Positions 8,897 through 17,881 of a stretch of 64,000 bases of DNA are shown in pieces (the first letter of the stretch is position 1; each line of letters starts with the position of its first letter). Location of the stretch: NCBI RefSeq assembly GCF_041438865.1, contig NZ_CP109450.1:1426001-1490000 (forward strand), in the 5' to 3' direction. The position numbers and the translations under genes are program-made. The notes beneath the pieces are model-generated. The model did not search any database, had not been told where the DNA came from, and saw nothing but the letters and a program-made list of their open reading frames with translations. Source of the DNA: Streptomyces sp. NBC_01471 (GTDB taxonomy: Bacteria > Actinomycetota > Actinomycetes > Streptomycetales > Streptomycetaceae).

Positions 8897-11527
8897 TCAG
8901 AGCCTCGGGTCGACCGGCTCGGACTCCAGGGCCAGCACGGCGAAGACCGCCTCGTGGATCCGCCAGAGCGGTTCGCCGTCGGCCAGCCGGTCCAGCGCCT
9001 CAAGACCCAGGGCGTACTCGCGCAGCGCGAGGGAGCGCTTGTGGCCGAGGAAGCGCTGACGGAGCTTCGCCAGGTTGTCCGGGCGGGTGTACTCGGGGCC
9101 GTAGATGATCCGCAGGTACTCGCGTCCGCGCACCTTGATGCCGGGCTGGACGAGCCGCCCCTTGCCGTCGCGGACCAGCGCCTGGAGCGGCTTGACGACC
9201 ATGCCCTCGCCGCCGCGGCCGGTCATCTCCAGCCACCAGTGGGTGCCCGAGCGGACGGACTCCTTGTCGCCCGTGTCGACGACCAGCCTGCGGGTGGTCC
9301 GCAGGAGGCCGCTCTGGTCGTGCTCGACCAGCCGGTCGAGCCAGGCGAGCTGCTCGTCGTGGGGCACGGCCGCGAGCGACCGGCCCTCGGCCGCGAGCAG
9401 CTGGAACGGTGCCAGCCGTACGCCGTCCAGACCGTCCGTCGTCCAGCAGTACCGCCGGTACGCCTCGGTGAAGGCGACCGCGTCATCGGCCCTGGCGCGC
9501 TGCCCTTCGAGCAGCCCGCCCACCTCGACGCCCCGCGCTGCGGCCGCTTCCAGCGCCCCGACGACACCGGGGAAGACGGCGCGCGAGGCGGCGCCCACCG
9601 CCGCGTACTGCTTGCGCAGCAGACCCGTCGCCTTGAGCGACCAGGGCATCAGCTCCGCGTCGAGCAGCAGCCAGCCGGTGGCCAGCTCGTCCCAGAGTCC
9701 GGCGTCGGTGACAGCCGTGCGCAGCCGCCCCAGTATCTCCTCGGTGACGGCGGGGTCGTCGAAGAAGGGGCGGCCGGTCCTGGTGTGCAGGGAACCCGTG
9801 GGTCCGGACACCCCGAAGCGCTCACGCGCGGCCTGGGCGTCCCGGCAGACGAGGGCGACCGCGCGCGAGCCCATGTGCTTCTCCTCGCACACGACCTTCG
9901 CGACGCCGTCCGCCCTGTACTGCGCGAAGGCCTCGGCGGGGTGTTCCAGATAGCCGTCCAGATGCGAGGTGCCCGTGGGGGACATGGTCGGCGGAAGGTA
10001 CGCGAGCAGCTGCGGGTCGACGGCGAAGCGGCTCATGACCTCCAGTGCCGCCGCCGCGTTCTCCTCGCGGACCGCTACCCGGCCGGTGTGCCGGGTCTCC
10101 ACGACGCGTCGGCCGCTGACGTCGGCGAGGTCGAGCGGACGGCCGTCGTGGCCGCCCGGCGCCTCGGTGGTGAGCGGGCGGGCCGGCTCGTACCAGACCT
10201 GCTCGGCGGGGACGTCGACCAGTTCGCGCTCGGGCCAGCGCAGCGCGGTCATCCGCCCGCCGAAGACCGCGCCGGTGTCCAGGCAGAGGGTGTTGTTGAT
10301 CCAGCTGGTGCTCGGCACGGGGGTGTGCCCGTAGACGACGGCGGCGCGGCCGCGGTAGTCCTCGGCCCAGGGGTAGCGCACGGGCAGCCCGAACTCGTCG
10401 GTCTCGCCCGTCGTGTCCCCGTACAGCGCGTGCGAGCGGACCCGGCCGGAGGTGCGGCCGTGGTACTTCTCGGGCAGCCCGGCATGGCAGACGACGAGCC
10501 GGCCGCCGTCCAGGACGTAGTGGCTGACGAGCCCGTCGATGAACTCCCGCACCCGCTCGCGGAAGTCCGGGTCCCGTGCGTCCTCCTTCTCCAGCTGCTC
10601 GATGGTCTCGGCCAGTCCGTGGCTGTGCTGGACCTTCCGTCCTCTGAGGTAACGGCCGAGCTTGTTCTCGTGGTTCCCGGGCACGCAGAGCGCGTTGCCC
10701 GCGGCGACCATCGACATGACCCGGCGCAGCACACCCGGGCTGTCCGGACCGCGGTCCACCAGGTCGCCGACGAAGACAGCCGTACGCCCTTCGGGGTGCG
10801 CGCCGTCGGTGTAGCCGAGGCGGGTGAGGAGGGTGTCCAGTTCGGAACTGCAACCGTGGATGTCACCGATGATGTCGAAGGGGCCGGTGAGGTGGGTGAG
10901 GTCGTTGTACCGCTTCTCCAGGACGACTTCGGCCGCCTCGACTTCCGCCGCGCCGCGCAGGATGTGCACCTTGCGGAAGCCCTCGCGCTCCAGGCCGCGC
11001 AGCGAGCGGCGCAGTTCGCGGCGGTGCCGCTGGACGACGTGGCGGGGCATACCGGCCCGGTCAGGGCGTCCGGCGTTGCGCTCGGCGCAGACCTCCTCGG
11101 GCAGGTCGAGCACGATCGCGATGGGCAGCACGTCGTACTCCCGGGCCAGCCGCACCAGTTGTTTGCGGCTCTCGGACTGCACGTTGGTCGCGTCCACGAC
11201 GGTCAGCCGACCGGCGGCCAGCCGCTTTCCCGCGATGTAGTGGAGGACGTCGAAGGCGTCACCGCTGGCGCTCTGGTCGTTCTCGTCGTCGGCCACCAGA
11301 CCGCGGCAGAAGTCCGACGAGATGATCTCGGTGGACTTGAAGTGCCGGTGCGCGAAGGTGGACTTGCCGGAACCGGTGGCCCCGATGAGGACCACGAGGG
11401 AGAGGTCCGTCACGGGGAGGGTGCGCGGGCCGGCGGGCGTACCGGGGCCGGTGTTTGTCGCTGGGGTGCCCGTGGTGCTGTCGTCTCCGGTGTCTCTGGT
11501 GTCTCTGCTGTCTCCGCTGCTGCTCAT
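8897..11527 (-). CDS. pnkp: Bacterial polynucleotide kinase-phosphatase (Pnkp), RNA repair
   Basis: An 876-residue three-domain RNA end-healing enzyme. Residues ~44-205 form a P-loop kinase (GATGSGKS, 49-56) that phosphorylates 5'-OH ends. Residues ~215-430 form a metallophosphatase (GDIHG 221-225, GDLVDRGPDS 254-263, GNHE 284-287, CHAG) that removes 2',3'-cyclic phosphate. Residues ~490-876 form the ligase/adenylyltransferase, with the nucleotidyl lysine in EEKHMGSR (Lys550). Length and domain order match characterised bacterial Pnkp. The start ATG overlaps the stop of hen1 by 4 bp, giving the standard two-gene RNA-repair cassette. Residues 1-40 are a low-complexity Ser/Thr/Asp/Gly tail. Confidence 0.95.
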   Translation of the reverse strand: MSSSGDSRDTRDTGDDSTTGTPATNTGPGTPAGPRTLPVTDLSLVVLIGATGSGKSTFAHRHFKSTEIISSDFCRGLVADDENDQSASGDAFDVLHYIAGKRLAAGRLTVVDATNVQSESRKQLVRLAREYDVLPIAIVLDLPEEVCAERNAGRPDRAGMPRHVVQRHRRELRRSLRGLEREGFRKVHILRGAAEVEAAEVVLEKRYNDLTHLTGPFDIIGDIHGCSSELDTLLTRLGYTDGAHPEGRTAVFVGDLVDRGPDSPGVLRRVMSMVAAGNALCVPGNHENKLGRYLRGRKVQHSHGLAETIEQLEKEDARDPDFRERVREFIDGLVSHYVLDGGRLVVCHAGLPEKYHGRTSGRVRSHALYGDTTGETDEFGLPVRYPWAEDYRGRAAVVYGHTPVPSTSWINNTLCLDTGAVFGGRMTALRWPERELVDVPAEQVWYEPARPLTTEAPGGHDGRPLDLADVSGRRVVETRHTGRVAVREENAAAALEVMSRFAVDPQLLAYLPPTMSPTGTSHLDGYLEHPAEAFAQYRADGVAKVVCEEKHMGSRAVALVCRDAQAARERFGVSGPTGSLHTRTGRPFFDDPAVTEEILGRLRTAVTDAGLWDELATGWLLLDAELMPWSLKATGLLRKQYAAVGAASRAVFPGVVGALEAAAARGVEVGGLLEGQRARADDAVAFTEAYRRYCWTTDGLDGVRLAPFQLLAAEGRSLAAVPHDEQLAWLDRLVEHDQSGLLRTTRRLVVDTGDKESVRSGTHWWLEMTGRGGEGMVVKPLQALVRDGKGRLVQPGIKVRGREYLRIIYGPEYTRPDNLAKLRQRFLGHKRSLALREYALGLEALDRLADGEPLWRIHEAVFAVLALESEPVDPRL

Positions 11528-13002
11528 GCCGCTTTCGCCTCCTTCGGGGCCGTGGTGGATTTCGGGATCATGGTGAACACAGCGAGCTGGGTCGGCGGGC
11601 CGACCTCCGGGTCATCGGGCCCCACGGGCGTGAACTCCACGCCGTATCCGTGGCGTTCGGCCACCTTTCCGGCCCAGCCCCGGAACTCCTCGCGGGTCCA
11701 CTCGAAACGGTGGTCCCGGTGGCGCACCTGTCCGGCGGGCAGCGTCTCCCAGCGGACGTTGTACTCGGCGTTCGGCGTGGTCACCAGCACGGTCTGCGGT
11801 CGCGCGGCGCCGAAGACCGCGTACTCCAGCGCGGGCAGCCGCTCGGGGTCTACATGCTCGACGACCTCGCTCAGCACCGCGGCGTCATACCGCTTGAGCC
11901 GCTTGTCGGTGTACGCCAGAGAGCCCTGGATGAGCTTCACCCTGGCCGCACGGCGCTCGCCGAGCTGGTCCAGCCGGAGCCTGCGGGCCGCGATGTTCAG
12001 CGCACGCATCGACACGTCCATGCCGACGACCTCGGTGAAGCGGGCGTCCTTCAGCAGCTCCTGCACCAACTGGCCCTGCCCGCAGCCCAGGTCGAGCACC
12101 CGGCTCGCGCCCGCCGTGCGCAGCGCGTCCAGAATCGCCGCGCGGCGCTGCGCCGCCAGCGGTACCGGCTGCTCCTCGGTGTCCGTGGTCTCGTCGACGG
12201 CGTTGTCGATCGACTCGACCTCGGTGTCGTCGGCCTCCGCGAGCCGCACCAGTTCCAGTGCCTCCCTCGCCTGCCGGGTCAGTCCCCAGCGCCGCGACAG
12301 ATAACGGCTGGTGATCAGAGCCTGCTCGGGGTGATCGGCCAGCCAGCCCTCGCCCGCGCGCAGCAGTTTGTCGACCTCGTCGGGTGCCACCCAGTAGTGC
12401 TTGGCGTCGTCGAGGACCGGGAGCAGCACATACAGCTGCCGCAGCGCGTCGGCGAGCCGCAGTTCACCTTCTAGTACGAGGCGCACGTACCGTGATTCGC
12501 CCCATTCCGGGAACTTCTCGTCCAGGGCCACCGGCTCGGCCTTCACCCGCTCCCAGCCGAGCGGGGCGAAGAGCTTGTGCACCAGGCCGGGGCCGCCGCT
12601 GGCGGGCAGCGCGGGCACCTCGATCCGCAGCGGCATCGTTGCTTCGGCCCGCTCCGGGAGCGCGGTGCACACGCCGCGCAGAGCGCTCTTGAAGACGGTG
12701 GTCATGGCCACGGACAGCAGCGAGGACGCCGCGTACGGCCGGTCGTTGACGTACTGGGCGAGCGCCGCGTCGGGTGCGCCGCCGCGGCCCTTGCCCTTAC
12801 CGCGCCGCACCAGCGCCACCGGATCCACCTCCAGCAGCAGCGCGGCCGTGCAGCGCTCGGCGGTGGCCTCCGGGTAGAGGACGTGCGCCGTGCCGTGCGA
12901 GGTGGAGAACGCCTGCGCCTTGTCGGGATGCTTGTGCAGCAGGAAGCCGAGGTCGGTGGCGGGGCGCTCTGGGGTGCCGGTGGTGCTGATCGTCAGGAAC
13001 AC
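11524..13002 (-). CDS. hen1: Hen1, 3'-terminal RNA ribose 2'-O-methyltransferase
   Basis: A 492-residue partner of Pnkp. The N-terminal ~260 residues are the bacterial Hen1 domain that promotes Pnkp ligation. Residues ~290-480 are an SAM methyltransferase with DLGCGQG (304-310) and the Hen1-specific metal site EVVEH (379-383) plus His431 in HRFEWTR. It methylates the 2'-OH at a cleaved RNA 3' end so that the repaired junction resists the same ribotoxin. The GTG at 13002 was chosen because the protein there begins VFLTISTTG, as in the family. No ribosome-binding site is visible, and a -10-like GATACT about 9 bp upstream would make a leaderless message. Upstream in-frame extension is nonsense. 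Confidence 0.94.
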   Translation of the reverse strand: MFLTISTTGTPERPATDLGFLLHKHPDKAQAFSTSHGTAHVLYPEATAERCTAALLLEVDPVALVRRGKGKGRGGAPDAALAQYVNDRPYAASSLLSVAMTTVFKSALRGVCTALPERAEATMPLRIEVPALPASGGPGLVHKLFAPLGWERVKAEPVALDEKFPEWGESRYVRLVLEGELRLADALRQLYVLLPVLDDAKHYWVAPDEVDKLLRAGEGWLADHPEQALITSRYLSRRWGLTRQAREALELVRLAEADDTEVESIDNAVDETTDTEEQPVPLAAQRRAAILDALRTAGASRVLDLGCGQGQLVQELLKDARFTEVVGMDVSMRALNIAARRLRLDQLGERRAARVKLIQGSLAYTDKRLKRYDAAVLSEVVEHVDPERLPALEYAVFGAARPQTVLVTTPNAEYNVRWETLPAGQVRHRDHRFEWTREEFRGWAGKVAERHGYGVEFTPVGPDDPEVGPPTQLAVFTMIPKSTTAPKEAKAA

Positions 13003-13045
13003 AGGTCCGAGTATCGCCCGCGCGACCGGGCCCGACCAGAGGTTT

Positions 13046-13960
13046 TCATGGTCTTCGGGACGGTGTCCGGAGCCGTGCGAGCTCCGCGATCTCCTCCGGG
13101 CCGACCCGGCAGCAGCCACCGACCAGTGCGGCGCCGGCCTGCTCCCAGCCGCGCACCCGCGCGGCCCGGAAAGTGGAACGGCCGCGCCAGCAGCGGCGCT
13201 CCGCGTCCCACTGCTCGCCGCTGTTCGGATAGACGACCACCGGCTTGCCGGCGACTGAGGACGCGAGCTCCACGGCCCGGTCCACATCCCCGGTCGCGCA
13301 GCAGTTCACCCCCACGGCCACGACCTGATCCAGGTCAGCCGCATACGCGAAGGCCTCGTCCAGCGGCTGCCCGGCCCTGGTCCGCTCCCCCGCGATGCTG
13401 TACGAGAGCCAGACCGGCGTCCCGCATCCCTCGGCCGCCCGCAGCAGCGCCTCGGCCTCGTCGGTGTCCGGCACCGTCTCAAGGGCGAGCACATCGGGGC
13501 CTGCCGCGGCCAGCGCCTCGATCCGGGGCCGGTGGAAGCGCTCCAGCTCCCGGACGGAGAGCCCGTACCGCCCGCGGTACTCACTGCCGTCGGCGAGCAT
13601 CGCGCCGTAGGGACCGACGGAGGCGGCCACCCAGACGTCGCGGTCCGCCGTCCCGGCGGCCTCCCGGGCCAGCCGCACACTGCGGGCCAGCAGCCCGGCG
13701 GCCTCGTCCCGGCCTGCCCCGCGCCGTGCGAAGCCCTCGAACGTGGCCTGGTAGCTCGCGGTGATGAGTACCTGGGCGCCCGCCCGTACATACGCCGTGT
13801 GCGCCGCCACGATCTGCTGCGGATCGTCGGCGAGCAGCCGCGCCGACCAGAGCGCGTCGGACAGATCGCAGCCCTGTGCCTCCAGTTGGCCGGAGAGACC
13901 GCCGTCGAGCACGACGGTGGACTCGGCCAGCGCGGCGGCGAGTGTACGGACGGGGCGCAC
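13046..13960 (-). CDS. mmuM: Homocysteine S-methyltransferase
   Basis: A 304-residue zinc-dependent methyltransferase making methionine from homocysteine with S-methylmethionine or SAM as donor. Zinc ligands are visible in VGVNCCATG and the terminal GGCCR motif; the N terminus VVLDGGLSGQLEAQG is characteristic. The GTG at 13960 has a GGAG ribosome-binding site that runs into the stop of the preceding F420-type oxidoreductase gene (8-bp gap), so the two are probably cotranscribed. It ends 43 bp before hen1, which may extend the same transcript, although hen1 seems to have its own promoter. Confidence 0.92.
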   Translation of the reverse strand: MRPVRTLAAALAESTVVLDGGLSGQLEAQGCDLSDALWSARLLADDPQQIVAAHTAYVRAGAQVLITASYQATFEGFARRGAGRDEAAGLLARSVRLAREAAGTADRDVWVAASVGPYGAMLADGSEYRGRYGLSVRELERFHRPRIEALAAAGPDVLALETVPDTDEAEALLRAAEGCGTPVWLSYSIAGERTRAGQPLDEAFAYAADLDQVVAVGVNCCATGDVDRAVELASSVAGKPVVVYPNSGEQWDAERRCWRGRSTFRAARVRGWEQAGAALVGGCCRVGPEEIAELARLRTPSRRP

Positions 13961-13968
13961 CCTGGCTC

Positions 13969-14889
13969 CTACTTCAGCTGGGAGAGGACCTGCGAGGAGA
14001 TCAGCTCCAGGTGGTCCAGATCGTCGAGGTCGAGCACCTGGAGGTAGACGCGCGACGCGCCGATGGCCTCGTAGCGGCCGATCTTGTCGACGACCTCGGC
14101 GGGCGAACCACCGAGCCCGTTCGCCTTCACGTCCGCCGTGTCCCGCCCGATGGCGTCCGCACGGCGCGCCACCTCGGCGTCGTCCTTGCCGACACAGACG
14201 ACCAGTGCGTTGGAGTACACCAGGTCGTCCGCCCGGCCGGCCGCCTTGGCCGCTGCCCTGACCCGTCCGAACTGCCGCTCGCTGTCCTCGATCGAGGCGA
14301 ACGGGATATTGAACTCATCGGCGTACTGCGCGGCCAGCCGGGGTGTACGGGTCGCCCCGTGCCCGCCGATCAGCACGGGCACCTTCGCCTGGGCGGGCTT
14401 GGGCAGCGCGGGCGATTCGCTGAGCTGATAGTACGTGCCGTCATAGCTGAAGGTCTCACCGGTCCTGGTCTCCCAGAGCCCGGTGATGATGGCCAGCTGC
14501 TCCTCCAGGCGGCCGAACTTCTCCTTGGGGAACGGGATCCCGTACGCCCGGTGCTCCTCCTCGAACCAGCCCGCCCCCAGGCCCAGCTCGACGCGGCCTC
14601 CGGACATCTGGTCGACCTGCGCCACCTGGATGGCGAGAACACCGGGCAGCCGGAACGTGCCCGCCGTCATCAGCGTCCCGAGGCGGATCCGCCGGGTCTC
14701 GCGGGCGAGCCCCGCCAGCGTGATCCAGGCGTCGGTGGGGCCGGGGAGGCCATCACCCGATCCCATCCGCAGATAGTGGTCCGAGCGGTAGAAGGCATCG
14801 AAGCCGAGGTCCTCGGTTGCCTTGGCGACGGTCAGCAGAGTGTCATAGCTCGCCCCTTGCTGGGGCTCGGTGAAGATTCGAAGATCCAT
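13969..14889 (-). CDS. LLM-class F420-dependent oxidoreductase
   Basis: A 306-residue luciferase-like TIM-barrel protein. Family marks are DAFYRSDHYLRMG, the segment GTLMTAGTFRLPGVLAIQVAQVD and GRVELGLGAGWFEEEH. Many actinobacterial members use reduced F420 rather than FMN; the cofactor here is inferred from family and lineage. The ATG at 14889 is preceded by GAAGGTG/AGGATGG. Upstream is the 370-bp gene-free stretch containing a 17-bp minisatellite. Its substrate is unknown. Confidence 0.85.
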   Translation of the reverse strand: MDLRIFTEPQQGASYDTLLTVAKATEDLGFDAFYRSDHYLRMGSGDGLPGPTDAWITLAGLARETRRIRLGTLMTAGTFRLPGVLAIQVAQVDQMSGGRVELGLGAGWFEEEHRAYGIPFPKEKFGRLEEQLAIITGLWETRTGETFSYDGTYYQLSESPALPKPAQAKVPVLIGGHGATRTPRLAAQYADEFNIPFASIEDSERQFGRVRAAAKAAGRADDLVYSNALVVCVGKDDAEVARRADAIGRDTADVKANGLGGSPAEVVDKIGRYEAIGASRVYLQVLDLDDLDHLELISSQVLSQLK

Positions 14890-14994
14890 GCATCCATCCT
14901 GCACCTTCGGCCGCTCCGCGACGCCTCCCGCAGTGCCCGTCCGGTCGGTGTCCGGCGATTCCCCCCGGCGCCGGCGAAGGATCACCGGGCCCGC

Positions 14995-15198
14995 CCGCCC
15001 CGAAACCCCGCCTGCTCCGAGACCTCGCGCGCCCCGGCACCTCGCCTGCCCCGACATCCTGCCTGCTCCGAGATCCGCCGCCTCCGCGAACCGCCCTTCG
15101 TGACCCCGCCCCCTTCGTGACCCCGCCCCCTCCGTGAAGCCGCCGCATCGGCGAAGCCGCCCGCTCCGAGAACCCACCGCCTCCGAGACCCCGCCCCC
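14995..15198. repeat. 17-bp minisatellite, about 12 degenerate units
   Basis: Twelve consecutive 17-bp units fill 204 bp of the 370-bp gap between the oxidoreductase and a DUF6099-like gene. Two adjacent units (15097-15130) are identical (TTCGTGACCCCGCCCCC), and others such as CTGCTCCGAGATCCGCC and TCCGAGACCCCGCCCCC diverge while keeping the period exactly. The rest of the gap (14890-14994 and 15199-15259) is C-rich sequence without a gene. No function is evident. Confidence 0.8.
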
Positions 15199-15259
15199 TG
15201 TCCCTCCGGGTCCTCGCTCCCCCTCTCCCGCGGCTTCCTCCTCTCCTCCCACCCCGGCT

Positions 15260-15721
15260 CTACCTCGGGGACCTCTCCGCGTCCCGCTCCGCCAGCTTCC
15301 GCAGCATTCCGCGCACCCGGTCGCCCGACTCGTCCGCCGCGTCCATGGCCTCGATGCACTGCCAGTAGACCGACTCCTCGTCGGTCCCGCAGGCGACACC
15401 GACCAGGGCGATGCCCACCTCGCCGAGCAGCACCCCGAGCGCCGTCAACACCTCGCGCACATCGGACACTTCGGTGAGCTGCGCGGCCCGTATCAGCCCG
15501 CCGCGCACCGTCGGCACTTCGAGCGCCCCGCACCCCCGGCCGCCCGATTCACCCAGCGCCCGCGCGTCGGCCCGCAGCTCCTGCGGACCGCGCAGTGCCA
15601 GATGTCCGCCCACGGCGCGGGAGAGCGCCTGCGCCTGCCAGGCCTCCACCATGGTGTCCAACTCCGGGACGCTCCGCGCCAGAGCGTCCCGGCTGATTGC
15701 GATGAGCCGCACCCCGTCCAT
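15260..15721 (-). CDS. Conserved hypothetical protein (DUF6099-like)
   Basis: A 153-residue soluble, largely alpha-helical, alanine/leucine-rich protein beginning MDGVRLIAISRDALARS. I recall close Streptomyces proteins under DUF6099, but this is from memory. No catalytic motif or membrane segment is visible. The ATG at 15721 is preceded by a GGGGACAGGG stretch. The upstream 122 bp (15722-15843) are unusually AT-rich for this genome and likely hold its promoter. It is not closely coupled to either neighbour. Confidence 0.7.
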   Translation of the reverse strand: MDGVRLIAISRDALARSVPELDTMVEAWQAQALSRAVGGHLALRGPQELRADARALGESGGRGCGALEVPTVRGGLIRAAQLTEVSDVREVLTALGVLLGEVGIALVGVACGTDEESVYWQCIEAMDAADESGDRVRGMLRKLAERDAERSPR

Positions 15722-15843
15722 CCCTGTCCCCGTTCGTATGACTTACCGTCTCCCCTTTCATTACCCAGAGTGAAGGTGGATGGACCATAAAGCCAGAGGA
15801 ATTCGGAAATCTGTGGACGCAAGACGCATTGTTGATAACTCAC

Positions 15844-16194
15844 TCACTCCGGAGAGTGACGATTCACGGCGCGCTTCGCCGGAAAACGTGTCTCATTTCG
15901 GTCAATTTTGTCTGAAAGTGCCGTAAGAACATCGAGCCCGAGCACCTCGCAGAACTGCAGCAGATAGGCGAGAACATCGGCGACCTCGTCCGCGACCCGG
16001 TGTGCCGACCCGGGGTCCTCCATCACCCGGGCCGACTCCTCGGGCGTCAGCCACTGAAAGATCTCGACCAGTTCGGACGCCTCCACGCTCAGCGCCGCGG
16101 CCAGGTTCTTCGGCGTGTGATAGGGCTGCCAGTCCCGCGCCGCGGCGAACTCGGCCAGCCGGCGCTGCAATTGCGCTACATCCAGTTCTGTCAC
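15844..16194 (-). CDS. MazG-like nucleotide pyrophosphohydrolase
   Basis: A 116-residue all-alpha NTP pyrophosphohydrolase of the MazG-like/dCTPase type. The metal-binding motif appears as EASELVEIFQW followed by DEVADVLAYLLQF, the ExxE...ExxD arrangement that hydrolyses (d)NTPs to monophosphates. The GTG at 16194 overlaps the stop of the upstream ATPase gene by 4 bp, so the two are translationally coupled. A short TCACTC/GAGTGA hairpin covers its stop codon. Its role may be sanitising odd nucleotides; a link to the ATPase function is inferred from coupling only. Confidence 0.88.
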   Translation of the reverse strand: MTELDVAQLQRRLAEFAAARDWQPYHTPKNLAAALSVEASELVEIFQWLTPEESARVMEDPGSAHRVADEVADVLAYLLQFCEVLGLDVLTALSDKIDRNETRFPAKRAVNRHSPE

Positions 16195-17315
16195 GCGCTC
16201 AGGTCTACCACCGAGACACCCGCCAGTTCACCGGCCCACCGCGCGTCCGAAGCCGTGCCCACCACCCTGATGTGGCCCTGGCCGCAGATGCCCGCGGCGA
16301 GAGCGGCGAGCTCGCGCGCCTGCCGGGGGTCGAGGGAGCGGTCGAACCCGTCGGCCAGGACCGTCAGCGACTGCATCGCGGGCGGCACCTCACCCGCGGG
16401 ATCCACCGCGAGCACACCGGGCCCGGTCAGCAGCACCAGGGCGAGCGCGAGGTAGCGCAGCTCGCCCTCGCCCAGCCGCTCCACCGGTGTGCCCGATCCG
16501 CTGCCCCGGCCGAGCACCGCCCGTACCCGCCCGTCCGTCAACTCCTCGGCCGCGAGCCCCGCCACCGGCCCCGCGCACCCGGCACGCGCCGCGGCGACCA
16601 GCTGCCGGTGCCGGTTCGCGCACTCGGACTGGGTTCGGTACAGCACCGAAGCCAGGTTGTCGCACCCCCGCCGCAGGAGCCCCGCACCGGCCGGCACCGG
16701 ACGCCGCATCCGGTGCGGCTGGGGGTCGCAGGCGAAGACCGAGCGCAGCGCCACCACCACCTGCTCGGCAGCGGCCAGCACCTTCAGCTGCCCGTCGGTC
16801 TTGCCCGCCACCCGCAGCGGAAGCAGTGCGGTCCCCATGCGGTCGTCGGGCAGCGGTGCCCGGGTCACCGGGACGGCACCCGCCGTGTGCCAGGCGGCCT
16901 GCACGGTCCTGCGCGCCGGATCGCGCAGTGCCGTGGAGAGCAGCAACTGGCCGTCCGCGGTGAGCCGTTCGCCGACCACGCGCAGTTCGGGCTCGGCCTG
17001 CACCGCCAGATCCAGGTGTACGGGGCCGGCCGGGCCGTCGACGGTGCAGCCGATCCGGAACCCCCGGCGCCCCTGGGCGTCCGCACAGGCCCACTCCGGG
17101 ACGCAGCTGCCCGGATCCTCGAAGACCTCACCGAGCTCGTCTCCCGCGCCGAGACGCGCCAGCGCCTCGTACACCTGGAGCGCGCTCGTCTTACCGCTCC
17201 CGCTCGCCCCCGTGAACAGGGTCAGCGGGGCGAGCGGGAAGACGGCGCCGCGGTGCGACTTGAAGGCCGACAGCCGCAGTTCGGTGACGGTCGGGCGTGC
17301 GTAGGTTGCGTCCAT
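16191..17315 (-). CDS. AAA-family ATPase (RecF/OLD-like)
   Basis: A 374-residue ABC/RecF-like ATPase starting VTELRLSAFKSHRG, the usual N-terminal fold of AAA_21-type proteins. Walker A is GASGSGKT (36-43). A signature-like LGEGELRYLALALVLL precedes the Walker B-like VLAVDPAGE, which carries Asp-Pro rather than the usual Glu-Glu/Asp-Glu. No nuclease domain or long coiled coil is present. The ATG at 17315 has no clear ribosome-binding site; a GTG 18 bp upstream is an alternative. Coupled (4-bp overlap) to the MazG-like gene. Function unknown. Confidence 0.8.
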   Translation of the reverse strand: MDATYARPTVTELRLSAFKSHRGAVFPLAPLTLFTGASGSGKTSALQVYEALARLGAGDELGEVFEDPGSCVPEWACADAQGRRGFRIGCTVDGPAGPVHLDLAVQAEPELRVVGERLTADGQLLLSTALRDPARRTVQAAWHTAGAVPVTRAPLPDDRMGTALLPLRVAGKTDGQLKVLAAAEQVVVALRSVFACDPQPHRMRRPVPAGAGLLRRGCDNLASVLYRTQSECANRHRQLVAAARAGCAGPVAGLAAEELTDGRVRAVLGRGSGSGTPVERLGEGELRYLALALVLLTGPGVLAVDPAGEVPPAMQSLTVLADGFDRSLDPRQARELAALAAGICGQGHIRVVGTASDARWAGELAGVSVVDLSA

Positions 17316-17371
17316 GGTCCGGACCGTACGCACGCGTCACCGTGGCGAACCGTTCCGTCTGCATGACCTTC

Positions 17372-17767
17372 CTACGATCGGGGGACTGCGGCCGCCGCGA
17401 TCCCCTCCACCTCCATGCCGGCCGGGGCCAGCAGAAAGACGTTCTTGTCGACCCGGTGCATCCCGCTGCCGAGGCCGAAGACCACACCGCTGCTGAAGTC
17501 CAGGATCCGTTTGGCCACTTCGGTCTCCGCCCCCGTCAGGTCGAGCAGCACCGGGACCTGCCCGACGAGGTACTCGGCGACTTCACGGGCGTCCGCGAAG
17601 ACCTGGACGCGCAGGACCACGAACCGGCGCTGCTCGGCCGCGTACTCGTTGGGGATCGTCTCGTGGTCGACTCGCGAGGGCCATTCGTTGCGCCCGCGCA
17701 GCGGCACCACCTGGGCGAGCCCCTCCCACTGCTCGTCGGTGACGTCGTACTCGTCGTACCTGCTCAC
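17372..17767 (-). CDS. SepF-like cell division protein
   Basis: A 131-residue protein with the compact SepF (DUF552) fold in the second half: RRFVVLRVQVFADAREVAEYLVGQVPVLLDL, then TEVAKRILDFSSGVVFGLGSGMHRV. SepF anchors FtsZ to the membrane. Streptomyces carry extra paralogues outside the ftsZ cluster, and this is one of those because no division genes are nearby. The gene order around argF/arcA suggests the paralogue I remember as SflB. The GTG at 17767 has a GAGGTGG ribosome-binding site; the longer in-frame start does not. The canonical N-terminal amphipathic helix is not obvious. Confidence 0.85.
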   Translation of the reverse strand: MSRYDEYDVTDEQWEGLAQVVPLRGRNEWPSRVDHETIPNEYAAEQRRFVVLRVQVFADAREVAEYLVGQVPVLLDLTGAETEVAKRILDFSSGVVFGLGSGMHRVDKNVFLLAPAGMEVEGIAAAAVPRS

Positions 17768-17881
17768 CGGACCACCTCGGCTGGGCTTTCTATCTGCATC
17801 AGCCAATTCTGACCCCCTTCACCCGTTCGGCCCAACACCGACACGGATGAGTGCCGTGATCAGCGCCGGGTGTGAGCGCAC

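Noticed and set aside
8954..12304. A 1116-codon plus-strand open frame over pnkp/hen1
   Set aside because: Antisense shadow of two genes whose catalytic motifs are intact; the translation has no recognisable domain.
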